Positions 8,477 through 17,180 of a stretch of 41,371 nucleotides of DNA are shown here, in pieces. The DNA comes from Planctomycetaceae bacterium. Lineage in GTDB: Bacteria > Planctomycetota > Planctomycetia > Planctomycetales > Planctomycetaceae. The stretch covers positions 1 to 41,371 of the forward strand of contig JAGQQG010000055.1 in assembly GCA_020426325.1 (NCBI GenBank), in the 5' to 3' direction. The notes beneath the pieces were generated by a model. The model searched no databases, had not been told where the DNA came from, and saw only the letters and a program-made list of their open reading frames with translations. Numbering within the stretch: position 1 is the stretch's first letter; every line of letters starts with the position of its first letter. The translations under genes and the position numbers were made by a program.

Positions 8477-9433
8477 ATGTCCGATGCGAAGAAATCCCGA
8501 CGAAAGGCGAAGGCTGCTCCCAAGCCTGAGTCCCGACCGTCGCGCGTTGCTCGTATCCTGGGAGTCCTCTGGCAGCCCTTTCCACTACTGACAACGGCGC
8601 TTGCCCTCAGCGCTGTCATGTTCTGGCCAGAAATTGTCCGTCAGCTGCCCGATCTCAGGGACCGACCGGAGTATCAACTCTCCTGGTCACGAATCACCAC
8701 GAGTCCTGCGGGGAGATGGGTCCCCCCCGATCTCGTCTCCCAGGTTCAGAAGAGAAGCGGTCTGCCCGACCCGCTGCCCATGCTCGATGAGGGACTTGTC
8801 GAAAAACTTTCCTTTGCTTTCGCGAGGCATCCCTGGGTGGCAGAGGTCCAGTCGGTCGCAAAAACCGGCCCTCAAGACATTATCGTAAAAATGCGATTCC
8901 GTGCACCGGTATTGATGGTGCGAACCAGGTATGGGCTGTATCCCGTTGACCGGGAGGGAATCCTGTTGCCTCCGTCGGATTTCGCGGCGTCGGACGCCGA
9001 GCGCTTTCCTGTTGTCGATCAGGTTCGATCCGTTCCCAGCGGCCCGGCCGGCACCACTTGGGGAGACGAGTCGGTCCACGGAGCAGCCCGCCTGGCAGAA
9101 GCCCTGACCAGCGAGGGATCTCGTACATCCTCCTGGGAGTCATTCGGCATGGCGAAGATCAGTGTGCTCGCCCCGAATCAGCCTGCCACATCGATGGACG
9201 AAGTCACGCTGGAGATCACCACCAATGACCACTCACAAATCGTCTGGGGACGTCCCCCGGGTGCCGATGCTCTTGAACCAACCGTTGAGCAGAAGTTGCT
9301 TCGGTTGGAAAAACATCTTCCCAGGTATGGGGAAACTGGATGGTCATCATCACCGGTGAGGCTTGATGTCAGATGGTGGGATGTCATTGACAAGGTCGAG
9401 CTTTCCCAGGAGACCGAGGCTCAGAATCACTGA
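8477..9433 (+). CDS. ftsQ: FtsQ/DivIB-like cell-division protein (probable)
   Basis: The protein has 318 residues and the architecture of FtsQ/DivIB: a short, very basic cytoplasmic N terminus (KKSRRKAKAAPKPESRPSR), one membrane helix (about 31-50) and an exported domain. Within that domain, HPWVAEVQSV (118-127) followed by a beta strand ending RAPVLMV resembles the POTRA domain. YPVDREGILLPPS (155-167) corresponds to the start of the FtsQ beta domain. In other bacteria FtsQ links FtsL/FtsB to the divisome and septal wall synthesis. The position directly after ddl supports the assignment. Planctomycetes lack FtsZ, so its role here is uncertain. The sequence is divergent, and another POTRA-containing membrane protein is the main alternative. 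Confidence 0.65.
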   Translation: MSDAKKSRRKAKAAPKPESRPSRVARILGVLWQPFPLLTTALALSAVMFWPEIVRQLPDLRDRPEYQLSWSRITTSPAGRWVPPDLVSQVQKRSGLPDPLPMLDEGLVEKLSFAFARHPWVAEVQSVAKTGPQDIIVKMRFRAPVLMVRTRYGLYPVDREGILLPPSDFAASDAERFPVVDQVRSVPSGPAGTTWGDESVHGAARLAEALTSEGSRTSSWESFGMAKISVLAPNQPATSMDEVTLEITTNDHSQIVWGRPPGADALEPTVEQKLLRLEKHLPRYGETGWSSSPVRLDVRWWDVIDKVELSQETEAQNH

Positions 9434-9455
9434 GACTTCAAGATCTCGCACCAGG

Positions 9456-9601
9456 GCAATCGCACGTTCAAGTCGCACGAATCACCCTTGAAAATGTGCT
9501 TTCCTCACAGTAGCTGGACTCGCCAGAGTTCAGACTGATGAGCGACAACTGATGTGACGGCTGAATTCTGGTGAATCCAGCTACTTCGTACGTGCGATTG
9601 C
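9456..9601. repeat. Palindromic intergenic repeat, copy 1, within a nested outer inverted repeat
   Basis: Two 25-nt arms (9509-9533 and 9561-9585) are inverted copies with 3 mismatches. They begin AGTAGCTGGA and meet at TTCAG/CTGAA around a 27-nt loop. The same palindrome occurs at 31951-32017. Outside it is a separate perfect 12-bp inverted repeat (9456-9467, GCAATCGCACGT, with 9590-9601). The whole structure fills the 227-nt gap between the convergent FtsQ-like and phosphoesterase genes. It could fold into a long hairpin in transcripts from either side and act as a two-way terminator, or be a small mobile palindromic element. No other feature is seen in this gap. Confidence 0.8.
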
Positions 9602-9660
9602 TATGAATCTAGCATTGTGTGAAGCAACAGAGTCGCAATTGCGCAATGCTCGCTGGGAGA

Positions 9661-10380
9661 TCAGCGGATCTGTTCCATGTCTTCGCGGGTCAGACTGCCC
9701 CCGGTGCGGAGCACTTGCTCGTTCAGACGGACAACCCAGTCCTCTACTCCTGAGTCGTGCATCTGCCGAAGCGTGGCTTCGATGTCGTATTCGACACGAC
9801 GAAGATGGACCGTGCCATTCTCAATGATTGCGTAGGCCGCGCGCGGATCGCCGTCTCGCGGCTGACCGACACTTCCCGGATTCAGCAACTGTTTGTCCTC
9901 GAGTTGGAGATGACATTGAATGTGCGTATGTCCGACGCACACAAAGTCGGCCTGGATTCCCTGGAGGCGCTCGTTCCACGCGTCGGGATCGTCGGAGAGA
10001 TACTCATCCATCGGGTCGCGTGGTGTGGCATGGACAAGAAAGAACGTCGTTCCATCAATTTCAACGTGTTGCGTGACTGGAAGACGGGCCAGATACTTCA
10101 TCCGTCTGTCGTCGATAAGTTCCCAATGCAGCGGTCGGGTGGCGGCTGCCAGTCGTCGGAACCCGCGGCCTCCGCGCGGGGCGATCCGTTGAGCGACAGC
10201 ATGGTCATGATTCCCCCGAATCCCGGCAGTGACGTGTTGCTTGGCCCAGGTAATGCAAGGGACTGGATCGGTTCCGTAATCGACGATGTCGCCTACAAAC
10301 AGGCAGGCATCGAACGGCTCTCGAATCGCAGCCAAAGCCGGCCAGTTTGAATGAATATCAGCAACAACAAGAATTCTCAT
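9661..10380 (-). CDS. Calcineurin-like metallophosphoesterase (YfcE/MJ0936-type)
   Basis: This 239-residue cytoplasmic protein carries the dimetal phosphoesterase motifs in order: VADIHSN (D8, H10), GDIVDYG, GNHDHAV, VHATPRD and GHTHIQ, then LLNPGSVGQPRDGDPRAAY, which is characteristic of the small YfcE/MJ0936 branch. That branch hydrolyses phosphodiesters or phosphomonoesters in vitro, but physiological substrates are mostly unknown. It is a single gene, convergent with the FtsQ-like gene through the palindromic repeat, and divergent from the small gene at 10557. Confidence 0.92.
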   Translation of the reverse strand: MRILVVADIHSNWPALAAIREPFDACLFVGDIVDYGTDPVPCITWAKQHVTAGIRGNHDHAVAQRIAPRGGRGFRRLAAATRPLHWELIDDRRMKYLARLPVTQHVEIDGTTFFLVHATPRDPMDEYLSDDPDAWNERLQGIQADFVCVGHTHIQCHLQLEDKQLLNPGSVGQPRDGDPRAAYAIIENGTVHLRRVEYDIEATLRQMHDSGVEDWVVRLNEQVLRTGGSLTREDMEQIR

Positions 10381-10454
10381 CCGGATCGCTCTTGCTCACG
10401 AATCGACCAAATTTTGAAAAAGGGGTTCCTCAGGTGGGGACCGGCGATCACAGC

Positions 10455-10484
10455 TTGACGGCTGTTGATCAGAGTCGGTCTAAT
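10455..10484 (+). promoter_or_regulatory. Possible promoter of the small gene at 10557
   Basis: TTGACG (10455-10460) and TCTAAT (10479-10484) are separated by 18 nt in the divergent gap between the phosphoesterase and the small protein gene. The match is reasonable but not proof. Confidence 0.35.
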
Positions 10485-10556
10485 GGATGATGTCAAGGAC
10501 GGTTATGGCGAACCGTGGGCCGAGCTGCTCTCCTCCAAGTGGTCCCCATGGTCTGA

Positions 10557-10874
10557 ATGAAGCGGGGAACCCTGATGGCTGGCAGCTCACTCCACAATCT
10601 TTCTCTCCGGGATAAACTGAAGGACGTTGAGAAGCTCACTCGTGAACTGAGTGATCACCTCGGACGGGGGTTCATCCCCAAAGTTCAATCTTTGCGACGA
10701 CTTTCGCGTCGCGCCACTCATCCTGATCAGAGAGATTCGGTGTCAGACGCTGCGATCCGTGAATCTGTCGCTGCTGTCCTGAAAAGTGATGAGTACGCCC
10801 AGGAACTCTGCCAGAAAACACGAGATTATCTTCGGTCAATTCAAGCTGACGTTGACGGAATGTTCAACACTTGA
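10557..10874 (+). CDS. Small helical protein of unknown function
   Basis: I do not recognise this protein of 105 residues. It appears wholly alpha-helical and charged, has no signal peptide or membrane segment, and contains a central basic stretch (KVQSLRRLSRRATHP). The start may be ATG 10557 or ATG 10575; the latter has GGGGAA about 8 nt upstream. A candidate promoter lies at 10455-10484. The kinase gene starts 103 nt downstream, so the two could be co-transcribed. No homology-based function is claimed. Confidence 0.55.
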   Translation: MKRGTLMAGSSLHNLSLRDKLKDVEKLTRELSDHLGRGFIPKVQSLRRLSRRATHPDQRDSVSDAAIRESVAAVLKSDEYAQELCQKTRDYLRSIQADVDGMFNT

Positions 10875-10977
10875 GGCGGCCAGGACGTATGCTTAGGGAA
10901 CAATAAGTGCTGAATCGCCGTCGAATGGTGTGATCCCGTCAAGTTTCCGTCGCGATGGTGATTGAAAATTTCTTCCT

Positions 10978-13836
10978 ATGACTTCAGACGGATCATCACG
11001 CTCGGCAAATCCACTCGGCTCGTCCCTGGCGTTCGTCAGACCGATGCCCAGGCGACAGGATTCCGTGGCGTCGCAGTCAGAGTCATCCTTCGAAATCACC
11101 CCGTTCCAACCCGAAGCCCGGTCGGCCAACGAACTGTGGTGCCAGCTGCAACCGGATGGGACGGACGGCAGCCATCAGCAAACATCGATCTCAAATTGCC
11201 AATTGGGCCATTTTCGTGTTGAGGAGCAGATTGGCCGTGGCGGAATGGGGGCCGTCTATCGGGCAGTGGACACACGGCTGGATCGTGTGGTGGCCTTAAA
11301 AGTGCTGTCCCCTTCCCAGTCGAACGACTTCGGTTCTGTCGAACGGTTCCGAAACGAAGCTCGCGCTGCTGCCCGAATGGATCATGACAACATTGCGAGA
11401 GTTTATTACGTCGGTGAAGATCAAGGGTTGTGGTTTATCGCGTTCGAATTTGTTCATGGAGGCAATGTCAAGGAGCTGATTGAACGCCGTGGGGCAATCA
11501 ACCCTGCTGACGCTGTCAACTTCGCACTTCAGATCGCTCAGGCGCTGAGGCACACGGACGCGGCTGGTGTCGTGCACAGGGACATCAAGCCGTCAAACAT
11601 CATCATCACCCCCTCGGGGCGAGCCAAATTGGTCGATTTGGGGCTCGCGCGAAAACGCGGTCCCGAAGCATCCCATGATCTGACCGTCGATGGCACCACG
11701 CTGGGAACTTTTGACTATATCTCTCCCGAACAGGCCAAAGATCCGAAGAAAGTCGACGTCCGCAGTGACATCTACTCCTTGGGCTGCACACTGTATCACA
11801 TGCTTACCGGTGAGCCGCCCTACCCCAAGGGGACCATGCTCCAAAAGCTCCTGGACCATCAAGCGAAGGGAATCCCCGATGCTGCTGACAAGAATCCCCG
11901 GATTCCACAGGAGCTGTCCGCCGTTGTTCGCAAGATGATGGCCAGCGAGCCGAGTGACCGATATGCGTCCCCGGAACAGTTAATCGACGACTTGCGACTC
12001 ATCGCCCATCTCTTCGGCTTAAAGCCTGCAACCATGGGCGATGAGCAATGGGTCCGCCCCCGGAAGACAGCCGGATGGGAATTGTGGAGACAGTACAGCG
12101 GGTGGTTGATCTCCGTTGTCCTGCTGTTGATAACGGTCTTTGTGATCGATTACACGCAAGAAGTTCCTATGACAGAAGGTTTGGAATTTGAACCCATCGA
12201 GTCCTCGAACGTTATCCCCAAAGAAGAAGCTGATTCATCCGAATCGGTCGCGAGTTCGTCAGGCCCTCCCGCATCTCGCAGAGTTGATCTTGATCAACAG
12301 CCAGGAACCCAGCCAAGTGCAGTTAATTCACAGCAAGTCCAAGAAGGGACTGACGTTTCAACTCTTGATTTGCAAGCCTCACCAGTCGATTCACGGAATA
12401 TGGCCAAATCAACAGGTCAGAGCCCTTTCGTGATCGAGGAGTTTCCGTTCGACAACCCGCAACTGAGTCCACAGGATGAGATTCCCGCACCGCTGACATC
12501 TGTGTCACCGCCACCACTTGATGGCATTCCCGGTCCTCCAGAAAATCTACAAGTTCGGGAAGGTTTGATGGATGGAGATGCCGGCGAAGCAACACCCGTT
12601 CTCGATCTAGGAGCAAAGAAGACTCCGGCTGAGCCATTCACCGTCATGGTCAACGGAGTCCGACGAAAGACCTATGCAACACTTGAAGCAGCCTGCACCG
12701 AAGCAATGGATGGTGCGTCAATTGAGCTTGATTTCGATGGTGAAACTGCAGACGCTCAACGTCCTTTGAAGGTCATCGGCAAACAGCTGCGGATTCTGCC
12801 TGCCCAAGGTCGACGCCCAACGCTTCGATTCGCGGCGCCTCCAGAATGGCAACTCGGCAGATCCTTTGATGCTGTCCGGATGATCGAAGTCTCTCAAGGA
12901 TCGTTAGAGATTTACAATCTCGACATTCAGTTTGAAGTTGCCTCTGAACTCAACATCGAACAGTGGTCACTCATCTCGCTCAAAGATGCTGACGAGTTGT
13001 CTTTAAAAGGGGTTTCAATTACGGCCGTTGACGCAAAGGCAACTTCTGTGGCGATTGTCGAACTGACTGAGTCCGTCGCGGTTCCATTCAATGAGTCTTC
13101 ACCTTCGCCGATGCAGATCAATGTGGAGGATTGTTTTGTGCGTGGACACGGAGATTTCCTGCTGGACCGAAACATCGACTCAATCGTGTTTTGGATGAAT
13201 AACGTGGCCGTTGCTCTTGATGGAACACTCGTTCGCCTGGAGGGCACTGATCAGGGCCAGGTTACTCCCGACATGGGCGAGAAGCATGTCGTTCAGCTCG
13301 AACTTAAGAATGTCACCGCCTGGCTGAAGCAGGGACTTGCCAATTTTGATGTCCAAACGAATTTCGATGTCCCTGAATTGAACATCGACGCGGAAGACAG
13401 TGTGATTGCGATCGCTTCCTCTCATCCCCTCATCAAGATGCAGGGCCAATTGAATCTGTTCGATTTCGATGACCGCCTGGAGTGGTCGGACCAGGGAACG
13501 TATCTGCAAGACACGGGTGTTGCTGAGGACGATCCCTACTGGCAAATCGTGTCGCCCGATGGTAAGCGAAACCTGAATCGTGCAGACTTCAACGGTCGCT
13601 GGAAACGCCGGAGTTCTGTCGCCCAACGCAAGCCCGAGCAACTTATCAAGGTGCAACCGGGAATCCCCTTTGATCAGATCTTGGCAGCGGATCTGGAGTT
13701 GTTTCAAGATGATGAAAATCCGGCAATTGGTGGGGCCATTGACGGCACTGATGCAGGTGTCGACATGAACTCGTCCCGGTTTCGGCAGCTGCAAAGTTTG
13801 ACCGATCAGCGAGAATCACCTCCCGAATGGCCCTGA
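10978..13836 (+). CDS. Transmembrane Ser/Thr protein kinase with beta-helix-like exported domain
   Basis: The protein has 952 residues. A kinase domain spans about 78-345: glycine loop GRGGMGAV (87-94), VALK lysine 108, HRDIKPSN (200 on), DLG (220-222) in place of DFG, and SPE. The metal-binding aspartate of DLG is kept, so activity is expected; DLG is a known variant. One membrane helix lies at about 374-392. A Pro/Ser/Gln-rich linker (about 395-560) follows, then a domain beginning VNGVRRKTYATLEAACTEA with repeated short beta strands (FRAAP-, LEIYNLDIQFE-, LSLKGVSI-like units). This looks like a right-handed parallel beta-helix as found in exported planctomycete proteins. The first 75 residues are low-complexity. 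No sigma gene lies next to it. The exported domain probably senses something at the cell surface, but this is inference. Confidence 0.92.
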   Translation: MTSDGSSRSANPLGSSLAFVRPMPRRQDSVASQSESSFEITPFQPEARSANELWCQLQPDGTDGSHQQTSISNCQLGHFRVEEQIGRGGMGAVYRAVDTRLDRVVALKVLSPSQSNDFGSVERFRNEARAAARMDHDNIARVYYVGEDQGLWFIAFEFVHGGNVKELIERRGAINPADAVNFALQIAQALRHTDAAGVVHRDIKPSNIIITPSGRAKLVDLGLARKRGPEASHDLTVDGTTLGTFDYISPEQAKDPKKVDVRSDIYSLGCTLYHMLTGEPPYPKGTMLQKLLDHQAKGIPDAADKNPRIPQELSAVVRKMMASEPSDRYASPEQLIDDLRLIAHLFGLKPATMGDEQWVRPRKTAGWELWRQYSGWLISVVLLLITVFVIDYTQEVPMTEGLEFEPIESSNVIPKEEADSSESVASSSGPPASRRVDLDQQPGTQPSAVNSQQVQEGTDVSTLDLQASPVDSRNMAKSTGQSPFVIEEFPFDNPQLSPQDEIPAPLTSVSPPPLDGIPGPPENLQVREGLMDGDAGEATPVLDLGAKKTPAEPFTVMVNGVRRKTYATLEAACTEAMDGASIELDFDGETADAQRPLKVIGKQLRILPAQGRRPTLRFAAPPEWQLGRSFDAVRMIEVSQGSLEIYNLDIQFEVASELNIEQWSLISLKDADELSLKGVSITAVDAKATSVAIVELTESVAVPFNESSPSPMQINVEDCFVRGHGDFLLDRNIDSIVFWMNNVAVALDGTLVRLEGTDQGQVTPDMGEKHVVQLELKNVTAWLKQGLANFDVQTNFDVPELNIDAEDSVIAIASSHPLIKMQGQLNLFDFDDRLEWSDQGTYLQDTGVAEDDPYWQIVSPDGKRNLNRADFNGRWKRRSSVAQRKPEQLIKVQPGIPFDQILAADLELFQDDENPAIGGAIDGTDAGVDMNSSRFRQLQSLTDQRESPPEWP

Positions 13837-14205
13837 TACAAAGCCTTGATACCGGGTTCCTGCTGAGCATAGCCCTTACAATTGATTCGTCCGGATTAAA
13901 CATCAAGAGCTACCAGATCAGAACGATTTCAAGGTCTCGGACGGCCTGTTTCAATCGTGTCTGGACGGATCGTTTCCCGATGCCTATGGTATTGGGAGGG
14001 CTGGGTCTGATTGATCTGTACACGACAATCAGGCATGTCCCCTCGATCCTACCTGATGACGGTCATTTTCAACCCTCAGCGGGGTTGCTGACAGTCTGAG
14101 ACGCCCTGTCTCATTCGTACGAGAGAAGTCCCTCCTTCAGATTCCTCCCTGCCTGTCAACAAACGCCCTCCCCCGACGTTTGTTGATGAAGAAGAAATCA
14201 CCAAC
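13837..14205 (+). other. 369-nt gap with two inverted repeats, upstream of the HlyD-type gene
   Basis: No convincing gene is present. A short open frame (13827-14099) overlaps the kinase end and has no ribosome binding site or recognisable composition. TGAGAC/GTCTCA arms at 14097-14102 and 14108-14113 form a 6-bp hairpin with a 5-nt loop. A perfect 10-bp inverted repeat (14156-14165 with 14177-14186, arms TCAACAAACG/CGTTTGTTGA) encloses the C-rich loop CCCTCCCCCGA and lies 19 nt before the ATG at 14206. The promoter of the HlyD-type gene should lie here, but I could not pick one with confidence. Confidence 0.5.
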
Positions 14206-15771
14206 ATGACGGGCCTCCATCGCTTGATCCTGGACATAGCCGCGCCTGAGAGGTGTCCTCAACAGAGACTCGCTCTCATTGTCCCAGCTGCCCTGGCACT
14301 CCTGCTTTGTTGTGCCGTCACCTTTCCTTTGACATCAACGACAGCAACAAGGTCTCTTTCCACGGATTACATCACAGCACCAGTTCAGAAGGGACCATTG
14401 CAGCACATCCTCCATGAGCAGGGACGCATCGACAGCTCTGACAATTACGTGGTCGCCAGCGAGTGTGAATGGACCAAGGCCATCATCCGTCTGATTCCCG
14501 AAGGTCAATGGGTTGAGAAAGGCGACATCGTCGTCGAGCTTGATTCCTCCGAACTTCAAGACCGGCTGAGGCAACGAGAGATTCTCATCATCAATGCACA
14601 GGCTGCACTGGTTCAGGCGCAGGAAGTCGTTCGACTCCAAAAGCTGGAGAATGAAAGCGCGATCGCAAAAGCACAACTGACTAAAAAACTGGCGGATCTC
14701 GACTTGAGGAAGTACATCAAAGGCGACTTCCCCAAGGAACTGAAAGCAGGTGAGGGAGCCGTCGCACTGGCAGAAGAAGATGTGACTCGTGCTCGAGAAC
14801 GATACGAGTATGTCGCCTACATGGCTAAGAAAGGCTACGAGAGCCCGTCTGCCGTTGAACAGGAACGGATCTCCACGCTGAAGTATGAGCAGGCCCTCAG
14901 CAAGGCAAAGAGAGATTTGGAGTTACTCGTCAAATATACATCGCCACGGAAAATTGAGGAGTTGAAATCGCTTGCATCCAAAGCTGAACAGGAACTGGCG
15001 CGAGTTGACAAGACGGCAGAACTTGCACTCGCGAACCGTGAAATCCTGGTCACTCAGCGCGAGTCCCAATTGAAGAACCACCAGGACTACGCGGACCGAA
15101 TGATTCGGAATATCGCCGCCTGTACAATTCGAGCGCCTTTGACCGGTGAAATCGTGTACGCCAACGAAGGCAGCCGACGCAACGAAATTCTTGAAGGCGA
15201 GATGGTCCGCAATCGTCAGGAAGTTGTGCGGGTTCCCAATCTGGATCAACTTGAAGTCGATGTCCGTATCCACGAGTCGCAAATTGAAGGGATCGTCAAC
15301 GGTCTGAGTGCCTCCATTACACTTGATGCATATCCCAATTTGCTTCTCAATGGTGAAGTGACCTCTGTTTCCAGCGTGCCGACGAACGGCACTGGTTACA
15401 ACTACGATTTCAAGGAGTACGACGTGACCGTCCGCCTGGTCGGCCCGTCTGATCAACTGGAGGGCCTGATGCCCGGCCTCAATGCCAAAGTGGACATCCA
15501 CGTTGCTGAACGTCGTGATTGCCTTCACATCCCCGCGCAATCCGTTGTTGAAATCGCCGGAGAACTGGTCGTGTTTGTCAACACGGACCAGGGGATCGAA
15601 CATCGTCAGATTCAGGTCGGCATGAAATCCGATACAGGTGTCGAGGTGCTCTCTGGGTTGCAGCAGGGTGAAGAGGTCCTACTCGGCCCAAGGACAAACT
15701 GCAGTGAACAAATTGCCGTGCTCCGTGAACAGTTTGGGAGCGAGACCCGTGTCGATAACATCGGGGGATGA
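14206..15771 (+). CDS. HlyD-family membrane fusion (periplasmic adaptor) protein
   Basis: The protein has 521 residues with one N-terminal membrane anchor (about 21-41). The barrel-sandwich half-motif is split: IRLIPEGQWVEKGDIVVELDSSEL (about 93-116) carries the first lipoyl half, and CTIRAPLTGEIVYANEG (about 305-321) the second. Between them is a long coiled coil (about 117-300) rich in Glu, Lys, Ala and Leu. A beta-barrel and membrane-proximal domain follow (about 340-500). Such proteins bridge an inner-membrane transporter to the outer membrane in export systems. No ABC or RND transporter and no TolC-like gene is next to it; the neighbour downstream is convergent. Its partner must be elsewhere. 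Confidence 0.88.
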   Translation: MTGLHRLILDIAAPERCPQQRLALIVPAALALLLCCAVTFPLTSTTATRSLSTDYITAPVQKGPLQHILHEQGRIDSSDNYVVASECEWTKAIIRLIPEGQWVEKGDIVVELDSSELQDRLRQREILIINAQAALVQAQEVVRLQKLENESAIAKAQLTKKLADLDLRKYIKGDFPKELKAGEGAVALAEEDVTRARERYEYVAYMAKKGYESPSAVEQERISTLKYEQALSKAKRDLELLVKYTSPRKIEELKSLASKAEQELARVDKTAELALANREILVTQRESQLKNHQDYADRMIRNIAACTIRAPLTGEIVYANEGSRRNEILEGEMVRNRQEVVRVPNLDQLEVDVRIHESQIEGIVNGLSASITLDAYPNLLLNGEVTSVSSVPTNGTGYNYDFKEYDVTVRLVGPSDQLEGLMPGLNAKVDIHVAERRDCLHIPAQSVVEIAGELVVFVNTDQGIEHRQIQVGMKSDTGVEVLSGLQQGEEVLLGPRTNCSEQIAVLREQFGSETRVDNIGG

Positions 15772-15810
15772 TCAGCATCGCGTGACAGGGACGTTCGAAA
15801 CTGGGAGCAT

Positions 15811-17160
15811 CTACCCGGGTGATCCCGGCCACGGCAAGAGAAAAGCGTGATGCTCGAATAGACCGGCTGTGCCATGTGCTCCAATGAACTGCGTGAAATA
15901 CAGCAGGAAGACGAATGCAGCCAATATTGGCAGCATCCCCAGTCGAGCCAGCCAACGCAAGCCCCACGGCGAGGCCTTCCCATCCAACTGACGTTTCAGC
16001 GCACGATAGTAGGCCCAACCCGTGATGATCTTCGCCGGATAGATACTGACGATGAACACGACCGTGATGAGCCAGTAGGCATCCTGCGGCAGGATTGCGA
16101 CCTTCAGTAGGTAGAGGGGCAACGCAAGCACATACACGATTGCGATCGCCAACCACCACGCAAGCGGTGCATGCTTGAACAATCTCCGCACAGTGCGAAG
16201 GTGGAACATCGACCGAAAACGCTGTTCCGTCGCATACCGTGCTTGCAGAAATGGCATCCAAGAGAGAGTCAGAGCCAACAACGCACCACCGATCAAGGTG
16301 AGCATCCCCTGTGGTTCCTGGGGACCTTCCGCGTTCGCCATGGCAGCGAACAAGGCAGTCGGAGTCAGCAGCCAGGCGATACCGCCCATCAAGCCACGCA
16401 GTCCCAGCCAAAAGTAGTGCTTGATCCTTAACTCTGAAACAAACTCACGCACCCGCTGCGATGCTGTGTCGAGATAGTCTCTCGATTTCAGGCGTTGCCA
16501 GAACCACTGGAGATTCTTGATTGGCCTGAAGAAACAGCTCAACGATCCGCCGCGGGCCAACGCCAGACAAAGGTGGACAGTCACGATCACCCACATCACG
16601 TTCAACAAGAGATGCAATCTCGTATCTGACGGCGAACCGGCATCGATGAGTCTCGCGTCCGCAGTCGCACCTGCTAACAAACGCAACGGGATCAGCCATA
16701 ACCAAATCCCCAGCACGATCGAGCCGAAACGCGGTGCCAAAGGCAACAGCGGAAACCCATCCCGAAGACGACCGCTGCGCCCCACGCGACCTTCGACATC
16801 GAGCAGATATCCCAGTGCAATCAGATTGACCAACGGGATTGCTGCAATCACTGCCAGCAGCACAATCAGGCTGGTCAGACCAAACAGAAGCTGTACGGCC
16901 CAAAGCAATGCAGCAATCGGATGCCGCCACGGAACAGGAAACGGTGGGAGCCTTGTCTCGTTTTCCGTAAGAAAGACATCCTCAATCGCAAGAGCGTCAC
17001 CAATTGAATCGGAGTGCGAGGACGGGGGACCTTGCTCGTCGACCGCATTCAGCACGACTTCGCTCTGTAGAAGTGTTTCGGGCATCGGTTCCCCGGAAGC
17101 GGCACCGCTGGAACTCGTGGTGTTTCGTGTCGTCGAACGATGTTCTTCGGCTGACGTCAT
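15811..17160 (-). CDS. Polytopic membrane protein of unknown function
   Basis: From ATG 17160 the protein has 449 residues. About 85 hydrophilic, Ser/Glu-rich residues precede roughly eight or nine membrane helices; for example, a long hydrophobic block before LIALGYLLDVEGRVGRSG and later ones around WLWLIPLRLLAGA, HAPLAWWLAIAIVYV and GMLPILAAFVFLLYF. The motif GYLLDVEGRVGRSGRLRDGFP is striking and may be a family signature. I cannot assign a named transporter family; DUF4013-type proteins have a similar sequence near the first helices. An open frame extends to 17250 but the extra residues look non-coding. The final codons overlap a CCGGG/CCCGG hairpin (15815-15828) that may help end transcription against the convergent HlyD-type gene. 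It is divergent from the gene at 17350. Confidence 0.75.
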   Translation of the reverse strand: MTSAEEHRSTTRNTTSSSGAASGEPMPETLLQSEVVLNAVDEQGPPSSHSDSIGDALAIEDVFLTENETRLPPFPVPWRHPIAALLWAVQLLFGLTSLIVLLAVIAAIPLVNLIALGYLLDVEGRVGRSGRLRDGFPLLPLAPRFGSIVLGIWLWLIPLRLLAGATADARLIDAGSPSDTRLHLLLNVMWVIVTVHLCLALARGGSLSCFFRPIKNLQWFWQRLKSRDYLDTASQRVREFVSELRIKHYFWLGLRGLMGGIAWLLTPTALFAAMANAEGPQEPQGMLTLIGGALLALTLSWMPFLQARYATEQRFRSMFHLRTVRRLFKHAPLAWWLAIAIVYVLALPLYLLKVAILPQDAYWLITVVFIVSIYPAKIITGWAYYRALKRQLDGKASPWGLRWLARLGMLPILAAFVFLLYFTQFIGAHGTAGLFEHHAFLLPWPGSPG

Positions 17161-17180
17161 CTCATGAGTACCGATGTGCA

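Noticed and set aside
10978..13836. Second kinase as a pseudokinase because of DLG in place of DFG
   Set aside because: The metal-binding aspartate is retained, as are the VALK lysine and HRD motif, so activity is expected.
13827..14099. 90-codon open frame after the second kinase
   Set aside because: It overlaps the end of the kinase gene, has no ribosome binding site and its product shows no domain, signal or compositional support.
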